Shown: piece after piece, positions 9,872 through 19,760 of the stretch | Numbering within the stretch: the stretch's first letter is position 1 | Layout of the letters: each line of letters begins with the position of its first letter | The notes under the pieces: generated by a model | The model's input: the letters and a program-made list of their open reading frames with translations, nothing else | Database searches by the model: none | Told to the model about the DNA's origin: nothing | Made by a program: the position numbers and the translations under genes | Assembly (NCBI GenBank): GCA_965228045.1 | Contig: OZ245789.1 | Span: 310,001-374,000, forward strand | Length of the DNA stretch: 64,000 nt | From: JANQEU01 sp965228045 | Lineage (GTDB): Bacteria > Bacteroidota > Bacteroidia > Cytophagales > Cyclobacteriaceae | Reading direction: 5' to 3'

Positions 9872-9904
9872 AAAAAAGGCGCTATCCGGAATGGATATGC
9901 GCCT
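9872..9904 (-). terminator. Leftward intrinsic terminator-like hairpin
   Basis: On the minus strand, AGGCGC (complement of 9899-9904) and its partner (9877-9882) form a stem extended by ATCC/GGAT pairs with one bulge and a 5-nt loop. It is followed by six T residues (complement of 9872-9877). That is the shape of a Rho-independent terminator for leftward transcripts, yet no leftward gene lies to its right. It could end a small RNA or act as an attenuator in the S1/P1 nuclease leader. Confidence 0.55.
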
Positions 9905-10096
9905 AATCACCAACCTAACCTAAAAGAAAGTCTTTATATATACGGCCTGTTAAGGCTATTATTATCTGACTCTTACTGTATTTATCGAATTTTATCTTAA
10001 AAGGTTACAAAAAAAACTAAAAAAAATACTTTTTATTCCCCTTTTTATTTCTTGGTTAAATATTGACGAAACACTTAACATCTTCGAAACAGTAAC

Positions 10097-10129
10097 TTGA
10101 CTAACGTAAAACCAAAGGCACTAGTTTTG
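10097..10129 (+). promoter_or_regulatory. Bacteroidota-type promoter of mfd
   Basis: TAGTTTTG at 10122-10129 matches the Bacteroidota -7 box TAnnTTTG. A TTG at 10097-10099 lies 22 bp upstream, as a -33 element. Transcription would begin near 10135, which leaves room for a short leader before the ATG at 10152 but not for the TTG at 10137. It therefore helps fix the mfd start. Confidence 0.65.
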
Positions 10130-10151
10130 CGGTCTCTTGGGAATTACCCGA

Positions 10152-13100
10152 ATGGAAGAACTATTTAACAAATATTTAGAAAATCAGATGGTCCTGAGCT
10201 TATCAGAGATGCTTCTGAGGACCAAAACTAAAATACAGATCAAAGGGACTGTCGCTGGTGCAGACAGTTTGGTGTGCGCTGCATCATGGAAGAATAGTAA
10301 TAAAACTTTCCTGGTTGTACTACATGACCGTGATGAAGCACGAGCTTTCCATTTCAACCTATCTCAACTTCCTGTAAAAAGGGATGCTATAAAAATATTC
10401 CCGTCATCATATAAAAAGCCCTATCAATATGATGAAGTAGAAAATGCCAACGTCCTCCAAAGATCAGAGGTGCTCGCTTCCATCAATCAAAATCAGGACA
10501 ATCCTCATTTGATCGTTACTTATCCGGAAGCTTTGTCAGAAAAAGTCATCAATCGTCGGTCACTGGTAGACAACACATTCAGTGCGAACAAAGGAGATCA
10601 ATTGGATACTGCATTCCTCGAAGAGTTTTTGTATTCCTATGAATTTGAGAAGGTGGATTTCGTTTATGAACCAGGACAATTTGCTGTTCGGGGGGGAATT
10701 GTGGACGTCTTTTCCTTTTCAGGAGAAATGCCTTACCGGATTGAGTTGTTTGGTGATAGTATCGAGAGCATAAGAGAATTTGATCCTGAAACTCAACTTT
10801 CTCAAAATTCTCTTGAAAAGATGAACATCATTCCGGATGTTCAGAATAAATTAATTCAGGAGGAACGCCAGTCTTTTCTCAAATACCTTCCTTCAAATGC
10901 CGTCCTCTGGTTTAAAGACATCAGGGAAACTTTGGACATTACTGATCGATGTTTTGATAAAGCCGAGGAAACATTTAAAGCAATTAAGAAATCCAGCGGT
11001 GATGTCGAAATCAGTTCACCTCCTGATTTACTTTTTGAAACCAGAAATACGTTGGAGAAAGATCTGTATGAATTTAATGTCATTGAGTTTGGAAAGCGGT
11101 TTCAGCACAATGAAAACAAAGTAGAATTTGAATTTAAACCTCAGCCCAGTTTCAACAAGAACTTTGAAATCCTGATAGATGACCTGAAATCCTTTTCCGA
11201 AAAAGAATTTGAGCTGTTCATTGTTTGCGATAGCGCAAAACAGATTGAGAGATTTCAAACCATTTTTGAGGATACGAATTCCAAACTTCAGTTTAACGGA
11301 GTAGTGAGTCGATTAAATAATGGATTTATTGATTTACTAGATCAAATCCTTGTTTACACCGACCACCAGATCTTTGAGCGCTATCATCAAATTACCGAGA
11401 GAAGAAAATTCACAAACAAGAAAGCACTCACTCTAAAAGAGCTTCAATCTCTACAGACCGGTGATTTTGTCGTACATGTGGATTACGGAGTTGGGCGCTT
11501 TGCTGGACTTGAGGAGGTCGACGCCAATGGCAAAGCACAGGAAGCATTGCGAATTGTCTTTAAAGACGATGACCTGCTTTACATAAGTGTGCATTCCCTC
11601 CACAAAATCTCAAAATACAGTGGAAAGGAAGGCGAACCTCCATCCATTAGTAAGCTGGGAGGAAAAGAATGGCAAAACAAAAAGAAACGAGTAAAGAAAA
11701 AAGTCAAGGACATTGCCAAAGATTTAATTGCGCTTTACGCAAAAAGAAAATCCGCTCCCGGCTTCGCTTTCCCGAAGGATGACTACTTACAGGTAGAGCT
11801 TGAGTCAAGTTTTATGTACGAAGATACACCTGACCAAAGCATGGCAACCAGTGATGTAAAAGCAGATATGGAACTTCAGCATCCTATGGACAGACTCGTT
11901 TGTGGAGATGTCGGGTTTGGAAAAACTGAGGTAGCAATCCGTGCGGCATTTAAAGCTGTCAACTCTGGAAAACAGGTTGCCATACTTGTACCTACCACCA
12001 TACTCGCTATGCAGCACTTCCAGACTTTTTCGAAACGACTGGAAAATTTTCCTGTTGAAATTGACTACATCAATCGGTTTAAATCCACCAAAGACATTAA
12101 TCAAACCAAAAAACTCCTGCGCGAGGGGAAGATTGACATCCTTATCGGAACTCACCGAATAATAAATAAAGACATCCAATTTTCTGATCTGGGTCTGCTG
12201 GTGATCGATGAAGAACAAAAGTTTGGAGTAAAGGCAAAAGAGAGAATTAAGGAAATGCGTGTAAATGTAGATGCATTGACCTTGACGGCAACGCCTATCC
12301 CCAGAACACTCCATTTTTCACTGATGGGGGCAAGGGATCTTTCCATCATATCCACACCTCCACCAAACAGGCGACCGGTCAAAACAGAAGTGCAGGAATT
12401 TAGTGATGAAATCATAAGAGATGCCATAAGCCATGAAATGCGAAGGAACGGCCAGGTATTTTTCGTTCACAATAGGATTGGAGATATTGAGAATCTTGCA
12501 AATAGAATCCTGAAACTCGTTCCCGAAGCAAACATTGGAATTGCTCATGGACAAATGGAAGGGGAGCGTTTGGAAAAGGTAATGATGAAATTTATTACCG
12601 GAGAATACGATGTTTTGGTTTCAACGAACATCATTGAATCCGGTCTTGACATTCCAAACGCAAATACCATTATTATAAATCGTGCCAACATGTTCGGACT
12701 TTCAGATCTTCATCAGATGAGAGGTCGTGTAGGCCGTTCCAATACACAGGCGTATTGTTATCTATTGACAGCTGACAGATCTACCCTTACTTCTGAGGCA
12801 AGGAAAAGACTCATCGCGCTTGAGGAATTTTCAGATCTAGGTGACGGCTTCAAAGTGGCAATGCGAGATCTTGACATCCGCGGAGCGGGTAATTTACTTG
12901 GTAGCGAACAGAGTGGATTTATAAATGATATGGGATTTGACATGTACCATAAAATACTTGAAGAGGCCGTTCAGGAACTAAAGGAAAATGAGTTTAAAGA
13001 GCTGTTCCAAAATGAGATTCTGACGGAAGAAAATCTCAAAAAGCTCAGTGCGGACTGTATCATAGAAACCGATCTTGAAATCCTGATACCACAGGAATAT

Positions 13101-13511
13101 GTCAGCAATACATCGGAGAGACTGCAATTATATTCCAGGCTTGATAATCTCAAAGAAGAAAGTGAGTTGATCCGGTTCCGAACCGATTTGCAAGATCGGT
13201 TTGGAAGCATTCCTTCCAGTGTGGATGATTTGATCAGCAGTGTGAGACTGAGGTGGCTAGGACAGGAGTTAGGTCTCGAAAAAATTGTCTTGAAAAATTC
13301 CATCATGAAATGCTATGTGAGTGAGTCACAGGATGACAGTTACTTTCAGGGGGATGTGTTCGGGGGTTTGGTTGGTTTTGTTCAGAAAAACCCAAAAATT
13401 TCCAGCATAAAGGACTATAAGGGAAAGCTCATCGTCACCTTCCGATCGCAGGAATCCATAGAGCAAGCGATGTCTACTTTAAATGATATCTTATCGATTC
13501 CGGCAGAATGA
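10152..13511 (+). CDS. mfd: Transcription-repair coupling factor Mfd
   Basis: This 1119-residue superfamily 2 DNA translocase removes RNA polymerase stalled at lesions and recruits UvrA. Order: degenerate UvrB-like N-terminal module with FAVRGGIVDVFS; RNAP-interaction domain with GDFVVHVDYGVGRFAGLE; Walker A GDVGFGKTEVAIRAA; Walker B region DEEQKFGVKAKER; TATPIPRTLHFS; QMRGRVGRS helicase motif VI; then the C-terminal TRCF domain. The ATG at 10152 is preferred over an upstream in-frame TTG because of promoter placement. Length is typical. uvrA is also in this window (37467), but not linked to it. Confidence 0.97.
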   Translation: MEELFNKYLENQMVLSLSEMLLRTKTKIQIKGTVAGADSLVCAASWKNSNKTFLVVLHDRDEARAFHFNLSQLPVKRDAIKIFPSSYKKPYQYDEVENANVLQRSEVLASINQNQDNPHLIVTYPEALSEKVINRRSLVDNTFSANKGDQLDTAFLEEFLYSYEFEKVDFVYEPGQFAVRGGIVDVFSFSGEMPYRIELFGDSIESIREFDPETQLSQNSLEKMNIIPDVQNKLIQEERQSFLKYLPSNAVLWFKDIRETLDITDRCFDKAEETFKAIKKSSGDVEISSPPDLLFETRNTLEKDLYEFNVIEFGKRFQHNENKVEFEFKPQPSFNKNFEILIDDLKSFSEKEFELFIVCDSAKQIERFQTIFEDTNSKLQFNGVVSRLNNGFIDLLDQILVYTDHQIFERYHQITERRKFTNKKALTLKELQSLQTGDFVVHVDYGVGRFAGLEEVDANGKAQEALRIVFKDDDLLYISVHSLHKISKYSGKEGEPPSISKLGGKEWQNKKKRVKKKVKDIAKDLIALYAKRKSAPGFAFPKDDYLQVELESSFMYEDTPDQSMATSDVKADMELQHPMDRLVCGDVGFGKTEVAIRAAFKAVNSGKQVAILVPTTILAMQHFQTFSKRLENFPVEIDYINRFKSTKDINQTKKLLREGKIDILIGTHRIINKDIQFSDLGLLVIDEEQKFGVKAKERIKEMRVNVDALTLTATPIPRTLHFSLMGARDLSIISTPPPNRRPVKTEVQEFSDEIIRDAISHEMRRNGQVFFVHNRIGDIENLANRILKLVPEANIGIAHGQMEGERLEKVMMKFITGEYDVLVSTNIIESGLDIPNANTIIINRANMFGLSDLHQMRGRVGRSNTQAYCYLLTADRSTLTSEARKRLIALEEFSDLGDGFKVAMRDLDIRGAGNLLGSEQSGFINDMGFDMYHKILEEAVQELKENEFKELFQNEILTEENLKKLSADCIIETDLEILIPQEYVSNTSERLQLYSRLDNLKEESELIRFRTDLQDRFGSIPSSVDDLISSVRLRWLGQELGLEKIVLKNSIMKCYVSESQDDSYFQGDVFGGLVGFVQKNPKISSIKDYKGKLIVTFRSQESIEQAMSTLNDILSIPAE

Positions 13512-13640
13512 GACCATTAACACAATAATTCCTTCATTTTATCATTTATATAAAAGAGTAATTCAATTGACTATGAAAGGTTAATTTGAAATATTTGTAT
13601 TTAATTTGGTAGTTTAACGCGTTCGAACAAGTTACAGGTT

Positions 13641-14960
13641 ATGAAAAATGTTTTGCAAGCGGCCAGATATCTGCTCTATAGCTCATCTGCTGCAATCTTT
13701 CTAAGTTCCTGCTTCAGCTTTGGTGGTGGTGCTCCCACAAGCTCCAGTCCAGGTGCTATAAGTACAGCCACTGGTCTGGAATACAACGAAGAAGGAGGAT
13801 TTCAGGTCAATCCATATTTGGGTCAACCAGAAGGACCTAATCTGGTATTCATTGAAGGAGGTAGAACAGTCCTTGGAACTTTTGAGGAAGATCTACTTAA
13901 CTCCAATGATCACTTAGAAAGAGCTGTTACCGTGGCTTCATTTTATATGGATGAAACGGAAGTTGCTAATATTCACTGGTTAGAATATGAATTCTATATC
14001 CGAAGAGATTCCGATGAATTGTATGTAAGGAACAACCTTCCTGATACAACTGTCTGGACCAGACAACTTGCTTATAATGATCCATTTGTTGATCACTATT
14101 ATCGATACCCCGGCTTCAGGTTCTTTCCTGTGGTAGGTGTGAACTGGAGACAGGCTGTTAATTACTGTCGATGGAGAACCGATGTAGTGAACTTCAAACT
14201 TGCTGATCAGGCCGGATATTACGAAGGAGTTCTCGGTACTGAGGACGCATTTGCAGGAGCAGAGTCCGCTGCGCCTACTTTGGAGAAACCTCCATTGGAA
14301 TCTGGAGTTGTCTTACCTAATTATAGACTACCAACAGAAGCTGAATGGGAATATGCTGCCAGAGCTTTGTTCGGAACTCAGTGGCTTGATGAAAATCAAA
14401 CTCATAGAAGACTTTATCCGTGGGATGGTCATGCACTTAGAAATCCATATGGAAAATCCGTGGGTTACTTCCTTGCAAACTTCAAAAGAGGCCGTGGTGA
14501 CTACGCTGGTATTGCTGGAAAATTGAATGATGGAGCGATGATCACAACATATATTTATGATTATCCCCCAAATGATTTTGGCCTTTACAACATGGCCGGT
14601 AACGTCAACGAATGGGTGCAGGATGTATACAGACCTCTTTCATTCCAGGACATGGATGATTTGAACCCCGTTCGAAGAGATGGCTATCTGGACGCTGAAA
14701 GTGGATACGATGCTCAATATAATATCATAGGACGTGAAACAGAATACACAGAAGAAGAAGCAATAGCCGCTGGAATTTCTGCAAAAGTTTATAACGCGGA
14801 AAATCCACCAATGAAAAGAATGCGAGTAATAAAGGGTGGCAGCTGGCAGGATGTAGCTTACTGGATGTCTCCTGGTACAAGAAGAGCAATATTCGAAGAT
14901 TCAGCAAGTGCCGCAATTGGATTCAGATGTGCCATGATCCGGGCTGGAACTAATTATTAA
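13641..14960 (+). CDS. gldJ: Gliding motility lipoprotein GldJ
   Basis: This 439-residue outer-membrane lipoprotein has a signal ending FLSSC (lipidated Cys24). A short linker is followed by a formylglycine-generating-enzyme-like (SUMF1) fold: FIEGGRTVLGTFEEDL, YMDETEVANIHWLEY, LPTEAEWEYAARA, NMAGNVNEWVQDVY and the C-terminal IKGGSWQD...RRAIFEDS...GFRCAM. GldJ is required for gliding and type IX secretion, where it stabilises the GldK ring component; it is not expected to be catalytic. No other gld or por genes are adjacent. A strong terminator follows the gene. This is the main marker of a gliding, T9SS-bearing Bacteroidota. Confidence 0.9.
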   Translation: MKNVLQAARYLLYSSSAAIFLSSCFSFGGGAPTSSSPGAISTATGLEYNEEGGFQVNPYLGQPEGPNLVFIEGGRTVLGTFEEDLLNSNDHLERAVTVASFYMDETEVANIHWLEYEFYIRRDSDELYVRNNLPDTTVWTRQLAYNDPFVDHYYRYPGFRFFPVVGVNWRQAVNYCRWRTDVVNFKLADQAGYYEGVLGTEDAFAGAESAAPTLEKPPLESGVVLPNYRLPTEAEWEYAARALFGTQWLDENQTHRRLYPWDGHALRNPYGKSVGYFLANFKRGRGDYAGIAGKLNDGAMITTYIYDYPPNDFGLYNMAGNVNEWVQDVYRPLSFQDMDDLNPVRRDGYLDAESGYDAQYNIIGRETEYTEEEAIAAGISAKVYNAENPPMKRMRVIKGGSWQDVAYWMSPGTRRAIFEDSASAAIGFRCAMIRAGTNY

Positions 14961-14982
14961 AAGATTTTAAAGATCTAAAACG

Positions 14983-15010
14983 AAAGCCAGGTATAGACGC
15001 CTGGCTTTTT
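14983..15010. terminator. Bidirectional intrinsic terminator between gldJ and comF-like gene
   Basis: AAAGCCAGG (14983-14991) pairs with CCTGGCTTT (15000-15008) across an 8-nt loop. T-runs follow on the plus strand and A-runs precede the hairpin, so it can stop transcripts from both convergent genes. The stop codon of the comF-like gene begins immediately after it. Confidence 0.85.
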
Positions 15011-15703
15011 TTATTGTCCGGATCCAATACAGGCAATATGAATTTCCTGAACTTTTTCACTTTCCAATACCGCACAGATAGAGCCAACCGTAGCGCCTGA
15101 AGTAATAATGTCATCCAATACCAATATTGACCTTCCATTTACCTTATCCGGATTCACAATCGAGAATTGTTCATCCACATTTAGCCACCGGTCTATTTTG
15201 GATTGTTTTGTTTGACTTTTCGTATTTTCCCGGCGAATTAAAAGATCCGATCCGATATCGAATTCGGTTACAGCGGCCATCCCTTCAGATATGGCCTGAC
15301 ATTGGTTATACCCTCTTGTCTTAAGTTTTCTTGAATGAAGTGGAACGGGTAAAATAAGATCAATTTTGAGATCTTTTAATTTGACGGCATAAAGGGTACC
15401 TAACCAAACTCCTAAATCGTACGCATTGTTATATTTTAATTCATGAACAAGCTTTCGGGCTATCCCGCCTTTATGAAAATGAAACAATGAGGATGCACTT
15501 TTCACCTTGGAAAACGCGGCGAATTTTTGAAAAATATGATTCTCTGATATTTGGTGGTTATTGGAATATGGTAATGCCAAAGTACAACTGGTACAGAGAA
15601 ATTTTTCATTCTTCAGCAGAGCATCACGACAATTGAGACATATTTCAGGAAAAATGATGGATACAAAATCCCGAAAGAGGTGTTTTGCGTTAGTAATGAT
15701 CAT
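15011..15703 (-). CDS. ComF family phosphoribosyltransferase-like protein
   Basis: This 230-residue cytoplasmic protein has an N-terminal zinc-finger-like CxxC pair (Cys22, Cys25, then Cys37, Cys40) and a C-terminal type I phosphoribosyltransferase domain with the PRPP loop ILVLDDIITSGATVG near residue 193. ComF proteins assist uptake of transforming DNA in competent bacteria, but many non-competent Bacteroidota carry one, so DNA uptake is only a family-level inference. The gene is convergent with gldJ across a shared terminator and divergent from the small gene at 15729, with 25 bp between starts. Confidence 0.88.
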   Translation of the reverse strand: MIITNAKHLFRDFVSIIFPEICLNCRDALLKNEKFLCTSCTLALPYSNNHQISENHIFQKFAAFSKVKSASSLFHFHKGGIARKLVHELKYNNAYDLGVWLGTLYAVKLKDLKIDLILPVPLHSRKLKTRGYNQCQAISEGMAAVTEFDIGSDLLIRRENTKSQTKQSKIDRWLNVDEQFSIVNPDKVNGRSILVLDDIITSGATVGSICAVLESEKVQEIHIACIGSGQ

Positions 15704-15728
15704 AGTTTAGCTGGTTGATCCATTAACA

Positions 15729-16088
15729 ATGGTCTATAGTAAAGATATCGAAACAGAAAGAAGATGGGCACAACTGCTGCAGGAATTGGGTAATAGAATA
15801 AGCACAAGACCCAAAGATCTAAACAGCGTGCTTTTCTTAATCGGGGTTCAGGAATTGGGTATGGGTAAAAGAAATTTTTCCAAGGAGGAAAAGCAAGACC
15901 TGATGCACATTGCCATTTGTAAAGTCCTGTCATTCTCGGGATTTTATGAATTGGAGGGTTTGGACAAAGAAGGATGGCCGCATTGGAAATCGATAAAGAA
16001 ATTGCCGGCTTTCGACCTGCTCGAACAAGAAAAGCTTTTAAAAACGCATATTTTGGAATACTTTGAGAAAGAAACGGATTTGATTTGA
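15729..16088 (+). CDS. Small conserved-looking protein of unknown function
   Basis: I do not recognise this 119-residue soluble protein. It has no signal peptide or membrane segment. It is mostly helical by eye, with an FLIGVQELGMGKRNFSKEEK motif (residues about 36-55) and a C-terminal acidic helix. Its stop is only 3 bp from the DUF4175 start, which suggests co-transcription and possibly a shared function with that envelope protein. Coding character (normal composition, tight spacing on both sides) supports a real gene. Confidence 0.7.
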   Translation: MVYSKDIETERRWAQLLQELGNRISTRPKDLNSVLFLIGVQELGMGKRNFSKEEKQDLMHIAICKVLSFSGFYELEGLDKEGWPHWKSIKKLPAFDLLEQEKLLKTHILEYFEKETDLI

Positions 16089-16091
16089 ATT

Positions 16092-19000
16092 ATGGGAGCG
16101 AGTTGGATAGAAGAAAAACTGAAGGAGTTCAAAAGAAAGTATCATCTGGATAAAGCGGTTAAGAGCCTTCTGATCGGTGGGTCAATAGTGCTCTTCTTTA
16201 TCTTCTTAGTGTTGTTGATAGAGCATCTGTTTTGGTTCAATGGTCCTGTGCGTGCCATTTTGCTATATGGTAGTATGCTATTTATCATTTTCTCGATAGC
16301 CTATGTGGTCTATTTTCATTTACTGCCTATTATATTCCTGGAGAAAAGAGGTATTTCAGATACGGAAGCCGCAAAACAGATAGGAACTTATTTTCCTGAA
16401 ATTGGTGATAAGCTACTCAATACACTTCAACTGAGGGGCCTTGATAATAGGCAAAAAGACCTGGTACTGGCTGCTATTGAACAGAAAATCCAAAATCTCC
16501 AACCCTTTGCTTTTCCAAAAGCTATTGACCTCAAATTGAATTTCAAGTATTTGAGAATTTTGGTATTGGTACTGGCTGCTTTTGTCCTGACATCCATTGC
16601 ATTTCCTGCTTTGATTTCCTCCTCCTCAGAAAGAATTATTAATTACAATAGGGAATTTAGTCCTGAAGCGCCATTCCAATTCAGACCGGAAATCGGGAAG
16701 CAAAAGGTTTTTAGAAATGAGGACTTCGCGTTGACCGTAAATATTGAGGGAACTGATATTCCCGAAAATGTATACATGCGCGTGAATGGTAGAACGATAA
16801 AACTTACTTCCACAGAAACCGGTAAGTTTCAACACACTTTTCGCAATGTCCAAAAAGACATTAATCTTCAATTTGAAGCTGCCGGTTTTGTAAGTAAAGA
16901 TTATTCAATAAATGTACTGGATCGTCCGTCATTAGCTGACATAAGAATTGATCTTAAATATCCGGATTACACGGGACTCGATGACAGGAGCTATGACAAC
17001 ACAGCCAGTATTGTAGTACCGGAAGGAACAAATATTGAATGGCAATTGGACACCAGATATACTGATAGTTCAAAAATTAAGATAGAATCGAGCGAAATTT
17101 TACCATATCTGTCTGATAATCAATCGTTTATCCTAAAACATCAGGCCAAAGAGTCATTCAACTATACAGTGTTATTAAGCAACGAGTATGGGACTAATAA
17201 TGAAGAATTGAGTTACAATGTAGATGTGATTCCTGATCAGTCTCCTGAAATTGAGATTGAATTCTTTGCCGACACTATTCTTTACGAATTTGTTATTCTC
17301 AGTGGTACAGCATCTGACGATTATGGTATTAGCTCACTTAATTCGTTTATCAAAGTCAATGAGAACGTGAATTCTGAAAGAATTTACAATGGTGGAACAG
17401 ACAAGCATTCGTTCTATTACAAAATCGATCTTGATTCCTCCATGTTGGAAGGCAACGTGGAAGTTTGGGTTACAGCTCGGGATAATGATGAGGTCAATGG
17501 AAGTAAGACCACCAAATCCAGGGTTTTTAAGCTTAGTTTCCCTGATAAGAATTCAATTGAGGAAGCAATTGGTCGAAAATCGCAAAATACTCAGGAAACC
17601 CTAAGACAGTCTATTAATAAGTCTGAATCACTTAATGAGAAATTAGATAAGTTGGAGGAACGGCTGAGATCCAAGAAAGAGCTTGAGTGGCAGGAAGAGA
17701 AACTTTTCGAAGAGATCAGAAATCAAAGAAGCGAAATTGAAAAATCCCTGGACGAGTTGAGGAAACAATTTGAGGACCTTCGCAAAAGTGAAGACAAGTT
17801 CAACAACCGTAGTGATAGAATAAAGGACAAGGCGCAGAAGCTTCAGGAACTAATGGACCAGGTGCTGGATGAAGAAACGAAGAAAATGTACGAAGAACTG
17901 CAAAAGTTGATGGATGAAAAAGGCAGTCTTCAGGAAATACAGGACAGATTGAGAGATCTGAGGCCTAGTGAATCGGATATGGAAAAAGAACTGGAAAGGG
18001 CGCTTGAATTATTCAAAAGGCTAAAACTTGAAAGCGAACTTGAGAAAGCTGGCAATGATTTGGAGGAACTTGGTGAGAGACAGGAAAACCTTGCTGAAAA
18101 AACCGAAAACGAAGATAGCTCCATGGATGAAATTTCACAGGAACAACAAGATATACAGGAGGAGTTTGATCAAATTCAGGAAAAACTGGAAGACATCAAT
18201 GAAATGAATCAGGAATTAAAAAATCCTGAACCACTACAAAATAACCCTGAAGATCAGCAGGAGATTGAAAGACAACTTGATCAAATCAAGCAGAACCTTC
18301 AACAAAATGATCGAAAGCAAGGCAGTCAAAACCAACGTAAATCCGGTCAAAACATGAAGAAGATGAGTGAAGCTATGAAGCAAATGCAAGCGGGAATGGA
18401 GATGGAAATGCTTGATGCCAACATAGATGACCTGAGAAATACACTGGATGATCTGATTAAGATCTCATTTAAGCAGGAAGAACTAATTCGAGAATTCCGT
18501 GCGGTGAGGCAGGTGGATCCGAGGTTTGTCGAGTTGTCACAGGATCAATTAAAGCTTCGAGAAGACGCTCAAATCGTTGAGGATAGTTTGCAGGCTCTGG
18601 CAGAAAGGGTTGTTCAGATTTCTTCATTCATAACCAGGGAGCTTTCGGAAATGAATCGAAATGTCGATGAGGCTGTAAGATATTTAAAAGACAGAAACAG
18701 GAGTAAAGCACTGGCCAATCAGCAGTTTGCGATGACTTCGATTAACAACCTTGCACTTCTGCTGGATGATGTTCTGCGTCAGATGCAAAACTCAATGGCA
18801 CAAGCAATGGGCAAACCGCAGCAAGGTCAAAAGGGAAATCAGGCACTCCCTAATATGAAACAATTACAACAGCAGCTCAGTGAAAGAATCAAAAACCTGA
18901 AAGAAGGTGGTCTAAAAGGTCGTGAGCTTTCTGAACAGTTGGCTAAAATGGCTGCGGAACAAGAGATGCTAAGAAATCAGCTTCAAAAATTACAAGAGCA

Positions 19001-19358
19001 ACTGGAGGATCAAAACGGGGAGGCAGCTGGTAGTCTGGGAGATGCGCTCGATATGATGGAAGAAAATGAAATCGATCTCGTCAATAAAAGGGTAAATCAA
19101 CGTTTGATTGATCGTCAGGAGGAAATAATGACTCGCCTTTTGGATGCAGAAAACGCAATGCGAGAGCAGGATTTGGATGACGAAAGAGAAGGTGAATCTG
19201 CTGAAGATTACGATAGGAATATACCAAAGGAGTTTGAAGAGTACCTGAAAGCGCGTCAAAAGGAAATAGAATTATTGCGCAGTGTGCCTCTCGACTTAAA
19301 TCCATTTTATAAAAAGGAAGTAAACGATTACTTTAGACGCATAAGTAACCCCAACTAA
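16092..19358 (+). CDS. DUF4175 family membrane coiled-coil protein
   Basis: The product has 1088 residues. Two N-terminal transmembrane segments lie at about residues 22-85 (LLIGGSIVLFFIFLVLL and the following hydrophobic run) and a third near 153-175. An Ig-like beta-rich region follows (about 190-490), then a long Glu/Gln/Lys-rich coiled coil (about 490-1080) with short heptad stretches and Gln-Asn-rich parts. This architecture matches the Bacteroidota DUF4175 family, of unknown function. The stop overlaps the start of the ATPase-domain gene by 1 bp (TAATG), so the two are probably translationally coupled. An envelope-spanning structural or sensing role is inferred from the layout only. Confidence 0.85.
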   Translation: MGASWIEEKLKEFKRKYHLDKAVKSLLIGGSIVLFFIFLVLLIEHLFWFNGPVRAILLYGSMLFIIFSIAYVVYFHLLPIIFLEKRGISDTEAAKQIGTYFPEIGDKLLNTLQLRGLDNRQKDLVLAAIEQKIQNLQPFAFPKAIDLKLNFKYLRILVLVLAAFVLTSIAFPALISSSSERIINYNREFSPEAPFQFRPEIGKQKVFRNEDFALTVNIEGTDIPENVYMRVNGRTIKLTSTETGKFQHTFRNVQKDINLQFEAAGFVSKDYSINVLDRPSLADIRIDLKYPDYTGLDDRSYDNTASIVVPEGTNIEWQLDTRYTDSSKIKIESSEILPYLSDNQSFILKHQAKESFNYTVLLSNEYGTNNEELSYNVDVIPDQSPEIEIEFFADTILYEFVILSGTASDDYGISSLNSFIKVNENVNSERIYNGGTDKHSFYYKIDLDSSMLEGNVEVWVTARDNDEVNGSKTTKSRVFKLSFPDKNSIEEAIGRKSQNTQETLRQSINKSESLNEKLDKLEERLRSKKELEWQEEKLFEEIRNQRSEIEKSLDELRKQFEDLRKSEDKFNNRSDRIKDKAQKLQELMDQVLDEETKKMYEELQKLMDEKGSLQEIQDRLRDLRPSESDMEKELERALELFKRLKLESELEKAGNDLEELGERQENLAEKTENEDSSMDEISQEQQDIQEEFDQIQEKLEDINEMNQELKNPEPLQNNPEDQQEIERQLDQIKQNLQQNDRKQGSQNQRKSGQNMKKMSEAMKQMQAGMEMEMLDANIDDLRNTLDDLIKISFKQEELIREFRAVRQVDPRFVELSQDQLKLREDAQIVEDSLQALAERVVQISSFITRELSEMNRNVDEAVRYLKDRNRSKALANQQFAMTSINNLALLLDDVLRQMQNSMAQAMGKPQQGQKGNQALPNMKQLQQQLSERIKNLKEGGLKGRELSEQLAKMAAEQEMLRNQLQKLQEQLEDQNGEAAGSLGDALDMMEENEIDLVNKRVNQRLIDRQEEIMTRLLDAENAMREQDLDDEREGESAEDYDRNIPKEFEEYLKARQKEIELLRSVPLDLNPFYKKEVNDYFRRISNPN

Positions 19359-19759
19359 TGGACTCAATTCAAATTCAAATCCCATCCCTAAGCGAAAACA
19401 TTCGGATCATCGAAAGCTTTATAGATAATGCCAAAGACAGATTTCAATTGGATGATGACATTTACGGAAACATCATGATAGCTGTCACAGAATCCGTAAA
19501 TAATGCAATCGTTCATGGCAATAACGGAGAGAAAAATAAGAATGTGGAATTGAAACTTTCCATGGAAGAAAACGCAATAAAGTTTAAGGTTAGCGATGAA
19601 GGTCCCGGATTCGATTACCAAAATCTGCCTGACCCTACGGCTCCGGAAAACCTCGGTAAACCTGGAGGAAGAGGTATTTTTCTAATGAAAAACTTGTGTG
19701 ATGAAGTCACCTTTTCAGATGAGGGCAAAGTAGTCGAACTGACTTTCTATCTTACCTGA
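19358..19759 (+). CDS. Anti-sigma-factor-like ATP-binding protein (RsbW/SpoIIAB type HATPase)
   Basis: This 133-residue single-domain GHKL ATPase has the N box ESVNNAIVHGN (about residue 47), the G1 box VSDEGPGFD (about 86) and the G2 region GGRGIFLMKNLCDEV (about 108). Stand-alone domains of this type are serine kinases that bind and inhibit sigma factors or phosphorylate anti-anti-sigma STAS proteins. No STAS partner or sigma factor is adjacent; the nearest sigma gene is 17 kb away. The start overlaps the DUF4175 stop, and ybeY follows after 1 bp, so it lies inside an operon of otherwise unrelated-looking genes. Confidence 0.85.
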   Translation: MDSIQIQIPSLSENIRIIESFIDNAKDRFQLDDDIYGNIMIAVTESVNNAIVHGNNGEKNKNVELKLSMEENAIKFKVSDEGPGFDYQNLPDPTAPENLGKPGGRGIFLMKNLCDEVTFSDEGKVVELTFYLT

Positions 19760-19760
19760 G

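Larger units (their letters stand above)
9849..10151. other. Gene-free interval between S1/P1 nuclease and mfd
   Basis: This 303-bp stretch between two divergent genes holds no convincing ORF. It contains a leftward-facing hairpin plus T-tract near its left end, a very AT-rich centre (about 9990-10060) with A- and T-runs, and a good mfd promoter near its right end. The piece between the hairpin and the AT-rich part (about 9905-9990) is less AT-biased and could belong to a short leftward RNA. I see no known RNA family in it. Confidence 0.5.

Noticed and set aside
10137..10151. TTG start for mfd
   Set aside because: It would sit at the predicted transcription start; the ATG at 10152 fits the promoter and the family N-terminus better.
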